A DNA stretch of 64,000 nt, from contig CM048591.1 of the NCBI GenBank assembly GCA_026413225.1, positions 37,417,803-37,481,802 of the forward strand. The letters are read 5' to 3'. Positions within the stretch are counted from its first letter, which is position 1. The number at the start of each line of letters is the position of its first letter. Under the pieces are notes generated by a model, which made no database searches, was not told where the DNA came from, and worked only from the letters and a program-made list of their open reading frames with translations. Positions 27,394 through 40,080 of the stretch are shown here, one piece after another. The stretch is from Otis tarda (taxonomy: Eukaryota; Chordata; Aves; Otidiformes; Otididae). Made by a program: the position numbers and the translations under genes.

Positions 27394-30326
27394 AACAAGC
27401 ACAGGACTTAGTCCCTTGTGACTTTTTCATCTGTTTTCTAATTACTAAGCTACCTCATGCGTTGAGCAAAGCAGAGCAGTTATACCATTACCCTGCTTAA
27501 GTAAGCTGTGGGGATAACTTAAACAGAAACTGCTCAGTAAGAAAGTGCCAAATTAATTGCTACTGCCTTCTGTTACAAAAAAAAAAAAAAATAAAATCTC
27601 AGATGCTGTCATTACCATCACTGGTGTCATGACTGCTGTTCACCACTGTCATTACAGGAGCATGACTGCTGCCATTTGATTGCTGGAAAGTCACATTAGA
27701 AGCAGCATGGTGGAGATGGCTACTTGGCAGCTTTGCAGCATGTTGCTGTCTTCTCTCTGACGCAGAACAAGACAGTACTACTAGTGCTATTAGTGTTAAC
27801 ACAGACATCTCCGTTAAAGGAAGCATACTAAGTGGTTAGCAGACCTGCTGCCCAAGGAACTTCCAGTTTAAGGCACACAAGCAAATAAAGCACAAGCCAG
27901 GGAGGGATCTGCTCACAGGTGGAGTAGTTCCCAGAACAGATGGGTTTTCAAGACCATCTCAAGGAAGGAAAGGAAATTGGCATGAGTTTTTTTTCACAGT
28001 TTCTTTTTAATCGGTGTATACAGTATTTTTATCAACAGAGCTAGAGCACAAAGTAGGAACTGGGTAACTTTTATTAATCTCTGACAAATGTGGACATGGA
28101 AAAAGATGAATAAAATAAATAAGAAGATGTATGGTGGCAAGTTGCTGAGTTCCAGTGAATTCTCATGTGAATATGATTAAACTTCAGCAGTAGCTCTGGC
28201 TCCCACACTTGCCAGTTTATTTAGCAGTCTCCTAGATTGCTCTCAAATTTCAAAATTTATGGGAAAACCAAACTATTTCACTGGCTTTAGAACGAACAAA
28301 ACCAAAACTGTTTGAGCTTCCTGTAGATTTGCTTCCCTAACAATCACTGACTGTGGTTGAGGGGCACTTCGAACCACCAATGGGTCAAGCGAGGTTGTTA
28401 GTCCCCCTTCCATCCTTCTAGTCAGACAAATAGTGGATCTTTTGCAGAGTTGTGAGAACACCACGTTCAGCTCAGTCACAGTGAGAAAATAATTTCTCAG
28501 GGAAAAGGGGGAGTGAGGGGAGTTCACAGCCAGTGCAACATTTAGCTGGGCTGGATGGCCAAACGTATCAGAGGGACACTGAGGATGAGCTGGGGCAGTT
28601 GCCTGCCTGCTCCCCATGGAGGCTGCAGTACGGCCGTGCCTGTGGCTTGGGTGGTTCAGGAGGAACGGCCCATACCCTTCTTTCTTTGAGCATTGTGGCA
28701 ATTTTAGGAAATAGTCCATCTGCTGCCTGCATGCCCTTCTGCTTTGTCACAGCTTGAGATCTTTGAGCAAAAAACACAATACATGGTTTAGGAAGCATGA
28801 TCAGTAATTCTATTACTCTTTTACTTAGATGTTGCACCTAAAATATCGCTGGTGTGAAGCAAGCACAACATATCACTAGTATCTAATAAAATGCCACAAA
28901 GAGTAACTGCCCTTTATAATTTAAAACACAGCACTTGCCTAATATGTTACTTTTGTAGGTATGCTTACTACGTATGTAAAGAAGAGGTTCCCTAGGAAAA
29001 AAAGTCCCTGCTCAACGTGACATTGCTTCTGTATTTAGCCTGTATTTTGTATTTGGGAAGGGGAGGACACAGAGAAGGTATGGGAAAAGGGGAATGATTT
29101 TTTCATTTAGTTTGTGAAAGATTTTGCATTGTGTTTTTCAAAAGGGCAGTTGTTCATCACAAACCTGAACTATTTAAAAAAGCTATGACTAAAGATCTTA
29201 GCCATTTTCTCAAAACCCAACATGTTTATATAATACTCATGTTGCTACTGAGTTTTACAGAAACAGCAACCAGTGTGGACCGGTTAACCAAAGAGTAAAA
29301 CTCTGTACATGGAGGTGAATATAAAGTTTTTCCACATTTCCTACTGAGACCTTATCTCACAGCTTATCAGACAGACCAAATAAAAATGGAATTTAATTGA
29401 CGTCACTTCATGCTAGAATATTAATGGAGCTAGAAACTATCTGCCTAGTGAACTTGCTGATCTTAATGACTTCTGAGTTATCTTATCTAGGGAATAATTT
29501 TATACTTGTTCATATCATAATCTGAATAAGCAACATAAGGATAAATAAGGAAATATGTTAGGTCATAAGTTCCAATTAAAATTTTGCCTCATGAAAGCCA
29601 CATGTATAATTAGCTGCTTTTCTCTAAACAAATCTGGACTTGAAAAGGTGACCATTCTATTTACTGCTTATCAATTAAATCCTTCCTTGTTTGGCACTAT
29701 TTTTAACATATTCATGTGCTAAAGTAATAAGCCTTTCTGCTGTGAAGTGTTCAAACCATTCTTAAAGTTTACAATTACTATGAAATTAACATAAGATATT
29801 TTATTCTGCCATTAACCCTCATTAGCTTAACAGTATTTCTTATTTGATTGTTTATGCAACTTCAAATCCTCTGGTAATATACAAATGTATTCTGCTTTGT
29901 AGAGTGCAAACTACAGAAGACCTTGTATCACCCTCAAAAACCTACACATGATGCCATCACTTTTCCCTCATCTCTTTTCTGAGGGAAAGCACTGTGTCTT
30001 CATGGCTCAGGCAGTTCGGAACTGAGAAGAAAAGGACACTTTGGTTAAGATACAAATCTGTATAAATTTGCAGCCTAGCATTATTTAGATTTGCATTGAT
30101 GTGCTAATATTTCTCTTTACTTTTGACTTTTTATTATCAGTCATATCACTACACTTTCTTGCTTTAGCTGAGAAGAAAAAGTACCAATACAGCCTGAGAA
30201 ATGTCCCTTCTGCCTTTCTAGGCTCAGTGGAAAGCACAGTCTGAAGAGAGAGCTGAGTCCTTTTTCAGTCTTGTAACTAAAAACATTTAAATATGTTGGG
30301 AGGAGATTCAAACCTATACATTGTAT

Positions 30327-31680
30327 TTCACAGAATCAGAGAATCACAGACTGGTTGACACTGGAAGGGATCTTTGGAGATCATCTGGTCCAACTCATCT
30401 GCCCAAGCAAGGCCACCTAGAGATGGTTGGTCAGGACCATGTCCAGATAGCTTTTGAATGTCCCCAAGGACAAGACACACCCAAGACACCACAGCCTCCC
30501 TGGGCAACCTCTGCCAGTGCTCAGTCACCCTCACAGTGAAAAACTGTTTCCTGATGTTCAGAGGGAACCTCCTGTGTTTCAATTTGTCATTGCCTCTTGG
30601 CCTTTCACTGAGCTCCTGAAAAGAGGCTAGCTTGATCTTCTGTGCACCCTCCCTTCAAGTATTTATGTACATTGCTGAGATTCTCCCTCAGATTTCTCCT
30701 CTCCAGGATGAACAGTCCCAGTTCTTTCAGCTGTCAGCCTTGAGACACTTCTACCAGTTGCTATGATCAGTCAAAGATTATTGGGAGTGGCCTCACAGTG
30801 ACATCTGCTACCTCCCTCACCATTTGTGGGTGCATTCTGTCAGGGCACATGGACTTATGTAAGTCATGTTTGCTTAAGTATTCCCTGACTCAATTCTCTT
30901 CCAGCAAGGAACTATATTCTGGACTTCTCCCATGGTCTCTGGGGCCTGGGATTCCTGAAGGCCAGCCTTGCTAGTAAAGACTAAGGCAAAGAAGTCATTC
31001 AGTACTTCAGCCTTTTCCATGTCTTGATAACAAGGTCCCCTGTCTCTTTGAGCAATAGGCTCACATTTTCCCTAGTCTTCTTTTTGTCACATATGTACTT
31101 ATAGAAGTCCTTCTTGTTGTCTTTGACATCCTGACCAGATTAAATTCCATTTTGGCTTTAGTTCTCCTAACCTGATCCCTGGCTGCTCGGACAATTTCTC
31201 TGTATTCCTTGCAGGCTACTTGTCCTTGTTTTCACCCTCTGTAGGCTTCCTTTTGGTGTTTGAGTTTGTCCAGGAGCACCTTGTTCATCCATGTAGGCCT
31301 CCTGGCCTTTTTGCCTGACTTCCTGTTTGTTGGGATGGACAGCTCTTGAGCTTGAAGGAGGTGATCCTTGAATATTAACCAGCTTTCTTGGGCCTCTCTC
31401 CCCCATAGGGCCTCATCCCCTGGGACTCTTCCAAGCAGATCTTTGAAGAGACCAGATTCCACTCTCCTGAAGTCCAGGGTTGTGATCTTGCTTTTTACTC
31501 TCCTTGCTGCCCTCAGGAGCCTGAACTCCACCATCTCATGGCCACTGTAGCCAAGGCTATCTTTGACCTTCACATTTCCAACAAGCTCCTCGTTTTTGGT
31601 AAGTATGAGGTCCAGCAAAGTACCTCTCCTTGTTGACTGAACTGGTTTCAGTTGAGTTGTATTCAAATTGAGCTTTTAAA
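30327..31680 (-). mobile_element. CR1 LINE fragment, internally deleted
   Basis: Low-coordinate end: 'cacagaatcagagaatcacag' and the adjoining block are the reverse complement of a CR1 3' end. High-coordinate end: minus-strand frame 31232-31666 encodes CR1 ORF2 sequence after the endonuclease core, with motifs such as RRGTLLDLILT, GHEMVEFR, KSKITTLDFRRV, LLGRVPGDEALW and RRPTWMNK. Frame 31167-31406 continues in a shifted frame. Between about 30780 and 31160 the sequence passes through the linker before the reverse transcriptase and then jumps to the 3' UTR, so most of the polymerase is missing. Stops and frameshifts throughout show an old, inactive copy. Confidence 0.9.
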
Positions 31681-34600
31681 TACTGAAGTTGCAAACATGT
31701 GCTGATGATCTAGAGTAAGGTTAATTTTAAAATGTCGTGTTAATAGGCAACTGTCCTTGTTGAAGCAAATAAAATCTTTGGGGAGTGATGGGGAAAACAA
31801 TGCCTAACATTGGAGAACTCACCAGTGGTACTTTGGCACAGGCAAAGGCAGCCAGTCCCCAGCTGACTGTAGGCAACTTGCTTCTGCAGAAACTTAGTTC
31901 CTGGGACCTACTGGGCTTACAGGCATCTTTCCAAACAGGTATTTTTAAAAACAGTAGTCAAATGACTCTTCAACAAAATATAATAATATATGGCAAATAA
32001 AGCTAGTAAGAAAAGAGGGAAAAGTGTCATTTGTCTAACACAGGAGTGCATTACGACTACAGTATGCAAGAATCATGTAGGTGAATCAAAGGTGGATGTG
32101 CTTTTAAAATTTACTACCAAAATGATTAGCTCAGCAAGTCTGAGCCTCTTTCAGTGGGTTTAGGTCTGCTTCCTTGAGAGAGTTCACCACTGACCAGCAA
32201 GCCTTCACTAAATAGACCACTGTTGACCTGGTGACAAAAAGCATCATATTTCACAGTATTGCTAAGCTTACCAGGCATTAACTACCCTAGTTGTGTAGGT
32301 GCCAAGCAAGTACAGCATGTGAGCAGCTCTTTACTTCAGCGAAAGCAAAGCTGTGCCTGGGCAGAGGCAGGGCCCTCATGCTCTTGGAGCATGTACCTCT
32401 GTTTCCAGCACGTAAGAGCTGCTGAGATACCTGGAGGCAGCAAAATAATAAATGTACTGATGTCAAAATTAGCTTTCAAGAGAGTACCCTTGATAAGATT
32501 GGAAATCTACAAAACCATATGTGTTGGATAAAGACTTTTTTCCTCCTAAGGGAGAAAAGATTTTAAAGAGCCCAGTGATTCCCTTTAACTTTAAGGAAAG
32601 GTGTCAGGCTGGAAGAGGAAACCAACCCTGAAAATGCAAGGGTTACAGATTTACAAGCACACACAAGGGAAAACCCACACTCTTAAAACTTGCACGGCTA
32701 ACATAAAGGAGATAATCTATTTTCATTTTAAACTGAGTAGCTTTGTGTGTGTGACTGCACATCAAAATAACGTGAGGAAAAAAAGCCCAGGAGAAGCCTT
32801 GTTTTGATGGCTTTGTGATATTAACAGGGACTGCACTTTAGGCTGTGCTCTTACAATGCTCTCATGCACCAGAGCAGCGGCTGCCCGGGCAGGGTGTGCA
32901 GTCCTGTGGTGCAGTGCTGCGCTGTAAGAGGGAAGAGCTCCCATCCACACGTGCCATCAGATAAATCCTCATCATTTTCAGCTTCCTTCTCAGATACCTG
33001 GCATGCTCCTTGGTAAAAGCACTTGCTGGTCTTTTGCTTCAACTACCTCTCTTGTTACCAGCTTTCTACCATGATCTATGGTTAGTTGATGCTTGATGTG
33101 TTTTTATTGCTGCAATACTGACTTCTCCTCTCACACTTTCCGCATTGCTGATGAGTAAGGGAATAAGAGAGGCTGGAGACAAGGAAACTAAAGAAATATC
33201 TCTGTGCAGTGTGGTGGTGCGCATGACCCTTCTCTGAGTTCCTGGTTAAGTCCTGGAACATTGCCTAGCTGTTTGTTGGAGAGAGAAGGAGCAGGGAGCA
33301 AGAAGGAGGAGGGTAGCCATGTGTCTTTGATTACAGTACATTCTCTTTCTAAATTATTGGTAGTGTTTTCTGTGGAAAAATAACTTGTTCTGTCATCACA
33401 GTTTTAAACTTTATCCACTTTTTGCCTTCTCACCTTTTTAGCATAGAAATTCTCATGAGTTTTTAGGTAATATAAGGAGACAACTTTTCTTGCAGCATTC
33501 TCAGTACTTCCTCATACTGCTGTTACATTGCAAAAGCAGGAAATGTCATGTGTGCACAAAGGGTGTAAGAATACACAGTTCTCCAAACACTCTCGGGCTC
33601 CTGAGAACAATAGCATTTCTCAAGACTGACTGGTGGTGTTGCATATACACAATGCTTTCTCTCTGTGCTAAGTACTTGTGACAACAAACGGAATGAACTG
33701 TTTATTTGTCAGCTGAGTGCATTTTCCTCTGGCTACAATCTGCAAAAGATAAGTGTTAGTATAGTCAGTTTTTCCATGTCAGACCAGGGCTCTAGCTGAT
33801 GCCACTAGAAACATGTTCCTGCCCATGCTTGTTAGAGAAAGAGCAGCTCGCTGGCCCAGAATGAAGCCCCAGGTTACAATTTTCCAGCACGGGGCGTCTC
33901 TGTAGTCCAGCTAGTGTCAGCTGTTGTTTAAGCACTGCATTAGCTAGAGGATGTCTAATTCTCCGTCAGGACACGGCTTCATTCTATCCAAGTGTGGAAA
34001 CAGCACTAATGCTTTGCCCTTTTCTGTGTATTTTTCAAGTCTGTCAAATTGCCCATATGTGCTGATCACTCCCTTTTTGTCATACAAGAGTCCACTTCTC
34101 TTAATGCAAGCTTTTTTCAATGCTTTTTTTTTCTTTCTTTCTGCCTTCCTTCTTTCTTCCTTTCTTTCTTTCTCCCCCAGTATTGTCAGACATCTAAGGC
34201 AGTTTAGGCTCATCTGTTCATACTGACTTAAGCTGAATGGGGTTGTTGTTTGCCCTTCTTGATGTTTTTTTCTAACAACCCAGATCTGACATACAGGGTT
34301 ATGCAACATGCTTATAAGCATTTTCCAGTGTGTCACATTTGTCTCCCTTGAGCAGGAATACTCATCGAGTACTCCTGGGAACTTCTTTCTCTACTCTGAG
34401 ATGCAGTGCCTTCCAGATTTTTCTTGTTTCCTTTCCATTGCCAGACAACCCACAGCTCTCAAATTATTTGTAGGCACCTTTGTAACAGGACTATACAATC
34501 AGGACTAATTAAAAAAAAAAAATTAAAATATGTTACAGCTTTTCTTCATCACTCCTGAGGGCTAGGAATTGCAGGTGGGACCAGGTTCTGCCTCTGCTTC

Positions 34601-36580
34601 TTCTTGGTTACCTCAAGGGCCACCCCTCACTGCCAGTGGGTGCAGGTAGCACCTCATGGGACAGCATGGCCAGACCAATTCTAGCCCCCTGCAAAGCTGG
34701 GCACATGCCACAGTAATTTGCCTTTCCTTTTATGCAGGTTACAAGAAAGGACTCAGACCCTTCTCTGCTTCGGCTTCCACATTTTTCTCAAGGGTTTTGT
34801 CATAAAAATCTACAGTCTTTTTAAAGGGGAGTAGACAAACATCTCCAATAATTTGGGGCAATAATTTAACTCCTGTGCAGGACAGATACTCTGGCCTCTC
34901 CACAGCTTTCTAACCTCTAACTCAACATTTTATCACTTGTCCCAGTGTAAAAGCGATTGCTTTTTTTTCCCGTATGAACAAATTGCTACACCCTCCTGTT
35001 TCCCATCTGTTGAATTCCTGGTTCCAGAAAACCACAACAGAAGCAACACAGTGCTGTACTCCTTGTCCTGTGGGCCCGCACAGGCAGGGTCTTGGCAGTG
35101 TGAGCACGTGGTGGCCTCAGTGAACTGGCCACCCTCCAAGCCAAGAAAGACTCAGGAAACCTTGTGCTACACAAACCCATTTTGGTCAGGGGACCAGGTT
35201 TTCAGCTTGGTTTTAGGCAAGTCTCTGTGAGGCCTTGTTGTGACCATCCTGGACTGCCTTTCATAGCTAGTTTTTCATTAATTTTCTGACCTCCTAAAAT
35301 GGCCTGAGAAATCTTTTTTTTTTTTTTTTTTCTCCAAAGACATGTTCCTTTGCTCAAGAAAGTCTGTATTTCAGTATTGCTTCATGGGGAGTTACACCAT
35401 GCATGCAGAGGACATACTTACTTTGGAAGACCAGTTCAAATACTGTGATCAGTAATTACTTCTATACCTCGAATTATAAAAGATCTTATTTTGTATGGGA
35501 AGGTTTGGGCATCAGAACTTGCTCCTGACCCTTTCTTAGCTGTAGGGGAACCTGTGATATACTCATATAATGAAAAAGAAAACTATGCAGAGAACAGTAA
35601 GGTAATTCACTTAGTTCTGTACTTTCCAATCCAGCAGGCATGTAATGTTCCTGTCTTTCATTTTACTATTAAATGTATCACAGGGTGTTTTGTCCAGTAA
35701 TTGTTATATTGAATTCAGACAGTTTTATTAAAGGCTGAAAGTTATTGCCATGGCACAGGTGTTTTCAATCCTTCAAGCCAAGTTTCATGGGTCCCTGCTC
35801 CATCACCTGTATGACAAAGCCCCTCGCCAAGTACTGTTTTGTTCTCCAGTGAGAACCCTGGAAATGCTGTTACAGGGCAGGCTGAGCCTTGCTGGGGGGC
35901 CATGGAGGCGTGAGGTGGTTATAAAAGACAAAAAGAGTTTTTTCGTTTCTATCATTCACAAATTAAAGCCTGCTATGAACACCAGTTTTTAATCAATTTG
36001 ATGACTGTGGGAAATGTATGTGCAGTTAAATGAACATGTTCATGAGCTCTTGATCATAAGCTGTCCTGGGCTGAGCAGCACAAACCTGATTGTTTCGTCA
36101 TCCTGATGAGTTTTTCAGCATAAGTGAAGTTCTGAGGACACTGCTCACCTGAGAAAGCTTATCAGCAATTTACTGCTGGGTTTGTTGCCCAAAAAGGATT
36201 TTAATTGTCAGGTTTTTTAATACACTGGACTCCATTACTTGAAACAAACCCCTCAGTTGTTTACCTTTTCAGATTAGGTTATGCAACTCTCTAGGCCCTA
36301 ATTGGGAAAGTAATCAGACTTCTAGGAAGTGCTGAAGAAGCACATTCTTCCTCTTTCTCTAAAAAGGCAAATTCCTTTTCATTTCTGCTTTACTACAGAT
36401 CAACCGAAGTAATGGGAAGATTTTTGTTGTTATCAGAGGACTTCAGACCAGGGCTACTGCCTTGATGGTGGAACTGGTTTTCTGATCTTAAGCCTAAAAC
36501 AACAAAGAGTTTCTGCGTATTTATGGTTTTATCTTGCTATCTAATAGTAACAAACTCTTCCTCTTTTTTTTTTTTTCCAG
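31681..36580. other. Gene-free stretch
   Basis: No recognisable gene. It contains a degenerate CTTT-rich tract near 34125-34175, which is why the minus-strand frame at 33944-34336 looks Lys/Glu-rich. A-run near 34509-34521 and T-runs near 35312-35330 and 36565-36577 are also present. The last ends in CCAG at 36577-36580, a strong candidate splice acceptor. Confidence 0.55.
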
Positions 36581-36651
36581 ACCCATCCTTGCTGACAATG
36601 ATGACTTAGACCTTTTACAAGTTTGAAAGCACAGGCTTTTTCAATAGATAG
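36581..36651 (+). other. Candidate non-coding exon
   Basis: A long pyrimidine tract ending in CAG precedes position 36581, and ATAG followed by GTAAGC marks a consensus donor after 36651, defining a 71-bp segment. All three plus-strand frames contain a stop, so if it is used it would be UTR or long non-coding RNA. No neighbouring coding exon was found. Confidence 0.25.
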
Positions 36652-39600
36652 GTAAGCCAAAATACCACTCTGACTTTCAACAAGTGGAGTGCATTGGGAA
36701 GAACATGGATTAAAAGCAATATTCAGGGTAGCACTTCAAGGAATTAAAACTTTATTTAGAATATAAATGTGAGTCTATTTTTGAACAGTGGGCATGATGT
36801 CTAGGGACAGAGGCAAAGATAAAGGACAGAGGTAACACTATTTACTAGACCAGAGTGAAATATAAACTGAGAAAATTACCCAAAGTTTAAGCAGGTATCT
36901 AGAAATTGATGATCTCTTAAGGAAAATGCACCTCATATGTATGAAGTAAATGGACCATTAATTTGAAGTAAGGCAGAAATGAAAAGGAATTTGCCTTTTC
37001 AGAGAAAGAGAAGGAATGTTTCCTAGCTTGTGTAAATTATTAGTGTAGATGAAGGCAGATCTTGAAGTTACTTGTTTTCAGTTGGTTTGCGGTTGGAAGG
37101 AAGTTCCACCTCTGCGTAATTACCTAAGTCTTTCCTTGGGTTATGCTTCTATTGAACAATTTCCTCATTATACCAGTCTTAAAAGAAGCATTGAGCAGAA
37201 TCAGGGGGTAGAAGCTTGTGTCATAGAGCTAGGTCATGACAACAAATTCACAAGTGTGCAGCTGGAGCTTTGAGCCTCATAGGCTTCGAGGACAGGACTG
37301 AACACCTCTCAGACTACAAGATACTGTGAAACTCTCTGAAGAAGCAACAGAAAGGGCCAGGGAGTTGGGAAAAACCTTTAACTTGGAGCTCAATATTGAA
37401 GGAATTGCTTTGCAAAACTGCTTGTTTGCCTGTATAGTCATTGTAGGACACAGCACTTATGGGGACAGAGGTTCAGTGAGTACAGCCATCCTACCTGTCC
37501 TGGAGCTGCACTGTGGAGAACTCCTGGGTAACAGAAGCACTAAACACTAGTGTCCAGAGCAATGGTTCTAGAGGCTTTCTTTTCCCCATGTACATCTAGA
37601 TTGGATCACTTCCTTTGTATGCTAGGGTGCAGAGTGATTTTTACTGTCCCTGTTTCTCTCTGAGTACAAGTAGAGACAGAAACTTAAATTTCACTTGGCA
37701 GTGGGGATACGTGACACACGCCCCAGCCTGTGTGCTATGTGGGACTATGCTAATGCTAATACTCACTTTCTGTGTCCTCTGTGATACTCCACTGCAGGCA
37801 GGGCAGGGTTTCCTCTTTCTGAGCAACAGAAAGAGGATCATAATATTTTCTTTACAACAACATGCCTTTTCCATATTTCACAGATATTGCAAGAGTTTGC
37901 AAGAGTTTGCAAAGTGTAAGGACACAAGAAAGGGCAGATGCAAGAGAAGCAATTCTCGTTTGCACTGCAGCCACTCCATGCTCATTGGCACTAGGCAGGA
38001 GCTTCAAAAGATAGCTTATACAAATCCTAAGGTGGTTTTAAGCTACCACATTGATGTAAATGCTACTCAGTGCATATTTATACTGCATGACATAATTGCG
38101 CAGACACTGTACAAACAGAAAAGGCCTGCATTGAGCTTCTGGCTATCTAAAGATGGTGTGCCAGAATTTAATCTCCTGTGGAGCTTGTTGTTCTTGCCTA
38201 GAGAGAGGCACGACTGGTGACACAAGATTAATATACAGAAGTGAGCACGCTTCTGTATAGAAGATGGATTTTCATTTGGATATGTAGCATTGCAGTCTGC
38301 ACTAGATGGGCTGTTCTACAGCAAAGGAAGGTGCAGAACAGAGAAACTGTGGGAGGACAAGAAGATCCATGAAGAAAAACGTGATAAATACATGCTGACC
38401 ACTTTTATGGGAGACACACGTGGAGCAAGCTTCCCTCAGATCATTAGTCTTGGATGAAGCTACTGCATGCTGAGCAGAAGTATTGCTGTCCGTACTTTCT
38501 GAAAGAAAGAGCAGCTTGCTAAGAAGGCCTGTGCCTTCCCGTGATGATCACAGAGAGATACGTCCTCAGCATGGGGAGGGGAAAAGATTTATCACGGATA
38601 ATTCAGTGTGGAGACTAGAGGCCAGACGTAGCTGACAGGAACTGCTACCTTGATAGAAGCAGAGGGGATTCCCTTACAACATCTACGATCTCTACTGTAC
38701 TGACAGCTGCTGCTGGCACCATACATTTTAACTGTGCTGCAGCAAGCCCAAGACATATCGTTTTGGCAGAAGACACCACCAAGTGCTGGAGCACCGGCAC
38801 TGCACGTAGGCTTTGCTGAAGGAGAAGCCGTTACCAAACATACCAACTGCCCTATACAAGTTTTCGGCCATGCTGAAATGTATTTTTTTCTGCAGTGCTA
38901 AAACAAATGAAGGGTCTTTGACATTTTAAAAACATGGATTAACTTGAAAACCCTTCAAAGGTTTTCTAAAATAGGACTGGAAAAATTGAAGAAAAATGAA
39001 ATTAGGCTTCAGGGAATCAAGTACTCAAAATTAATTCTAACTTTTTAGGTGACTGTGTTTCACACTGAAGATGATCCTGATGATGATGATGCGCAACATA
39101 GTACTGATGTATCTCTACAGCTTCCAATTGAGAAATCAGCTTGTTTCACCCAGGGCCCCCTACAGCATACTGTACTGCATGCGTGGGACCTGCACACATC
39201 CAGGAGATAGAGTGACTAAAAAGATCACCTACTGCTTTATTTTATGCTTAGGAAAAAAAATATTGTAATCAACTGTAAGTAATCAGAGTTTTTCATAGTT
39301 ACATGAATTGTAAAGGCATGTGGAATTTTAATATCTTTAAATAGTTACAAGATTAAATATTAAAAAACCTGGGCCCTTCTTGGCACCCGGACTCATCTGC
39401 TCCTATGGGGTGTGTGAATGAGACCCATTGTTCTAGTGGAACACCTACCTGAGGAGGAAACAGGAGAGGCCACCCCATGATCACCTTGCTGGTCAGGGGG
39501 GCTGCAGTCCTGGAGCAGAAGTGTGAGCATTGCTGGAAGGTGCCTTCTAAGGGGCTTGTAGGTTCTGTCTGACCTGAAAAGCCTGAAGGCAGATGAAGGG

Positions 39601-40080
39601 AGGAAGACGTTGCTGATCGTCTCTTGTAAGCTGCCAAGTGGGAGAAGCTGATTTTAATTCTTTGAAATCAAATAAATAATATTTGACTGTAGGGCAAATC
39701 ACAGCCCAAGCTTGTTGGCTGCTTTGCTGCCTGCCAGTTTTATCTATGTGTTAAAGAGATCAGTATATACTCATTGAATTTAGCCAGAATTCACTGTTTT
39801 CCAATAGAAAACTGCCCTGCTCAGATGATTTACCAGCACCTGCATTTGCTCCTCATGTAAATCAGCATTGATGTCTGGGTCAGATTTTCTCACAGATCTC
39901 TTGCCTCTACTGAAAACCAGCAGGACTATGACATATATTCAGCAATATCTTCAGTTTCAGAAATGTACTCAGAGCAGCTTGGTCCCTTCCTGCCACACTT
40001 TGCTGAGGGCTTCCACTCCACAACATGGGGCAGGAGCATTTCTTTGGAGCAGCCATGCTCCAGGGACCCTGTGTGGTCAG
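36652..40080. other. Stretch with no recognised gene; contains an unexplained 201-codon frame
   Basis: No known protein is recognised. The plus strand has successive open frames at 37049-37273, 37326-37550 and 37615-38220 in three different frames. A short tandem repeat of 'gcaagagttt' units lies near 37890-37912, and a perfect 10-bp hairpin lies at 38232-38259, just after the longest frame. Confidence 0.45.
37615..38220 (+). CDS. Unrecognised 201-codon open reading frame
   Basis: An ATG-to-stop frame of 201 codons, the longest in the window outside GC-rich sequence and the endogenous env. I do not recognise the protein. The predicted product has a hydrophobic, Cys-containing stretch around residues 33-57 and a basic Cys/Arg/Lys/Ser region around residues 97-121, with no known motif. 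There is no obvious CpG promoter, and the start lies in ordinary AT-rich DNA. It may be chance, or part of an unannotated transcript with the candidate exon at 36581. I favour chance. Confidence 0.15.
   Translation: MYARVQSDFYCPCFSLSTSRDRNLNFTWQWGYVTHAPACVLCGTMLMLILTFCVLCDTPLQAGQGFLFLSNRKRIIIFSLQQHAFSIFHRYCKSLQEFAKCKDTRKGRCKRSNSRLHCSHSMLIGTRQELQKIAYTNPKVVLSYHIDVNATQCIFILHDIIAQTLYKQKRPALSFWLSKDGVPEFNLLWSLLFLPRERHDW

Larger units (their letters stand above)
17521..30326. other. Gene-free stretch with simple repeats
   Basis: About 12.8 kb without a recognisable gene. It contains A-runs near 21081-21097 and 27577-27590, T-runs near 23820-23837 and 25706-25726, a TTTC repeat near 27375-27393, the inverted-repeat unit at 24200-24346 and its related half-copy at 21065. 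The longest open frames (22330-22680, 28273-28719 and 27599-27826, all minus) resemble nothing I know. Confidence 0.5.

Noticed and set aside
28273-28719. Minus-strand 148-codon frame
   Set aside because: No motif or family resemblance, no promoter or splice context; compatible with chance in a locally less AT-rich stretch.
33944-34336. Minus-strand 130-codon Lys/Glu-rich frame
   Set aside because: The charged segment is the translation of a degenerate CTTT simple repeat; the rest matches nothing.
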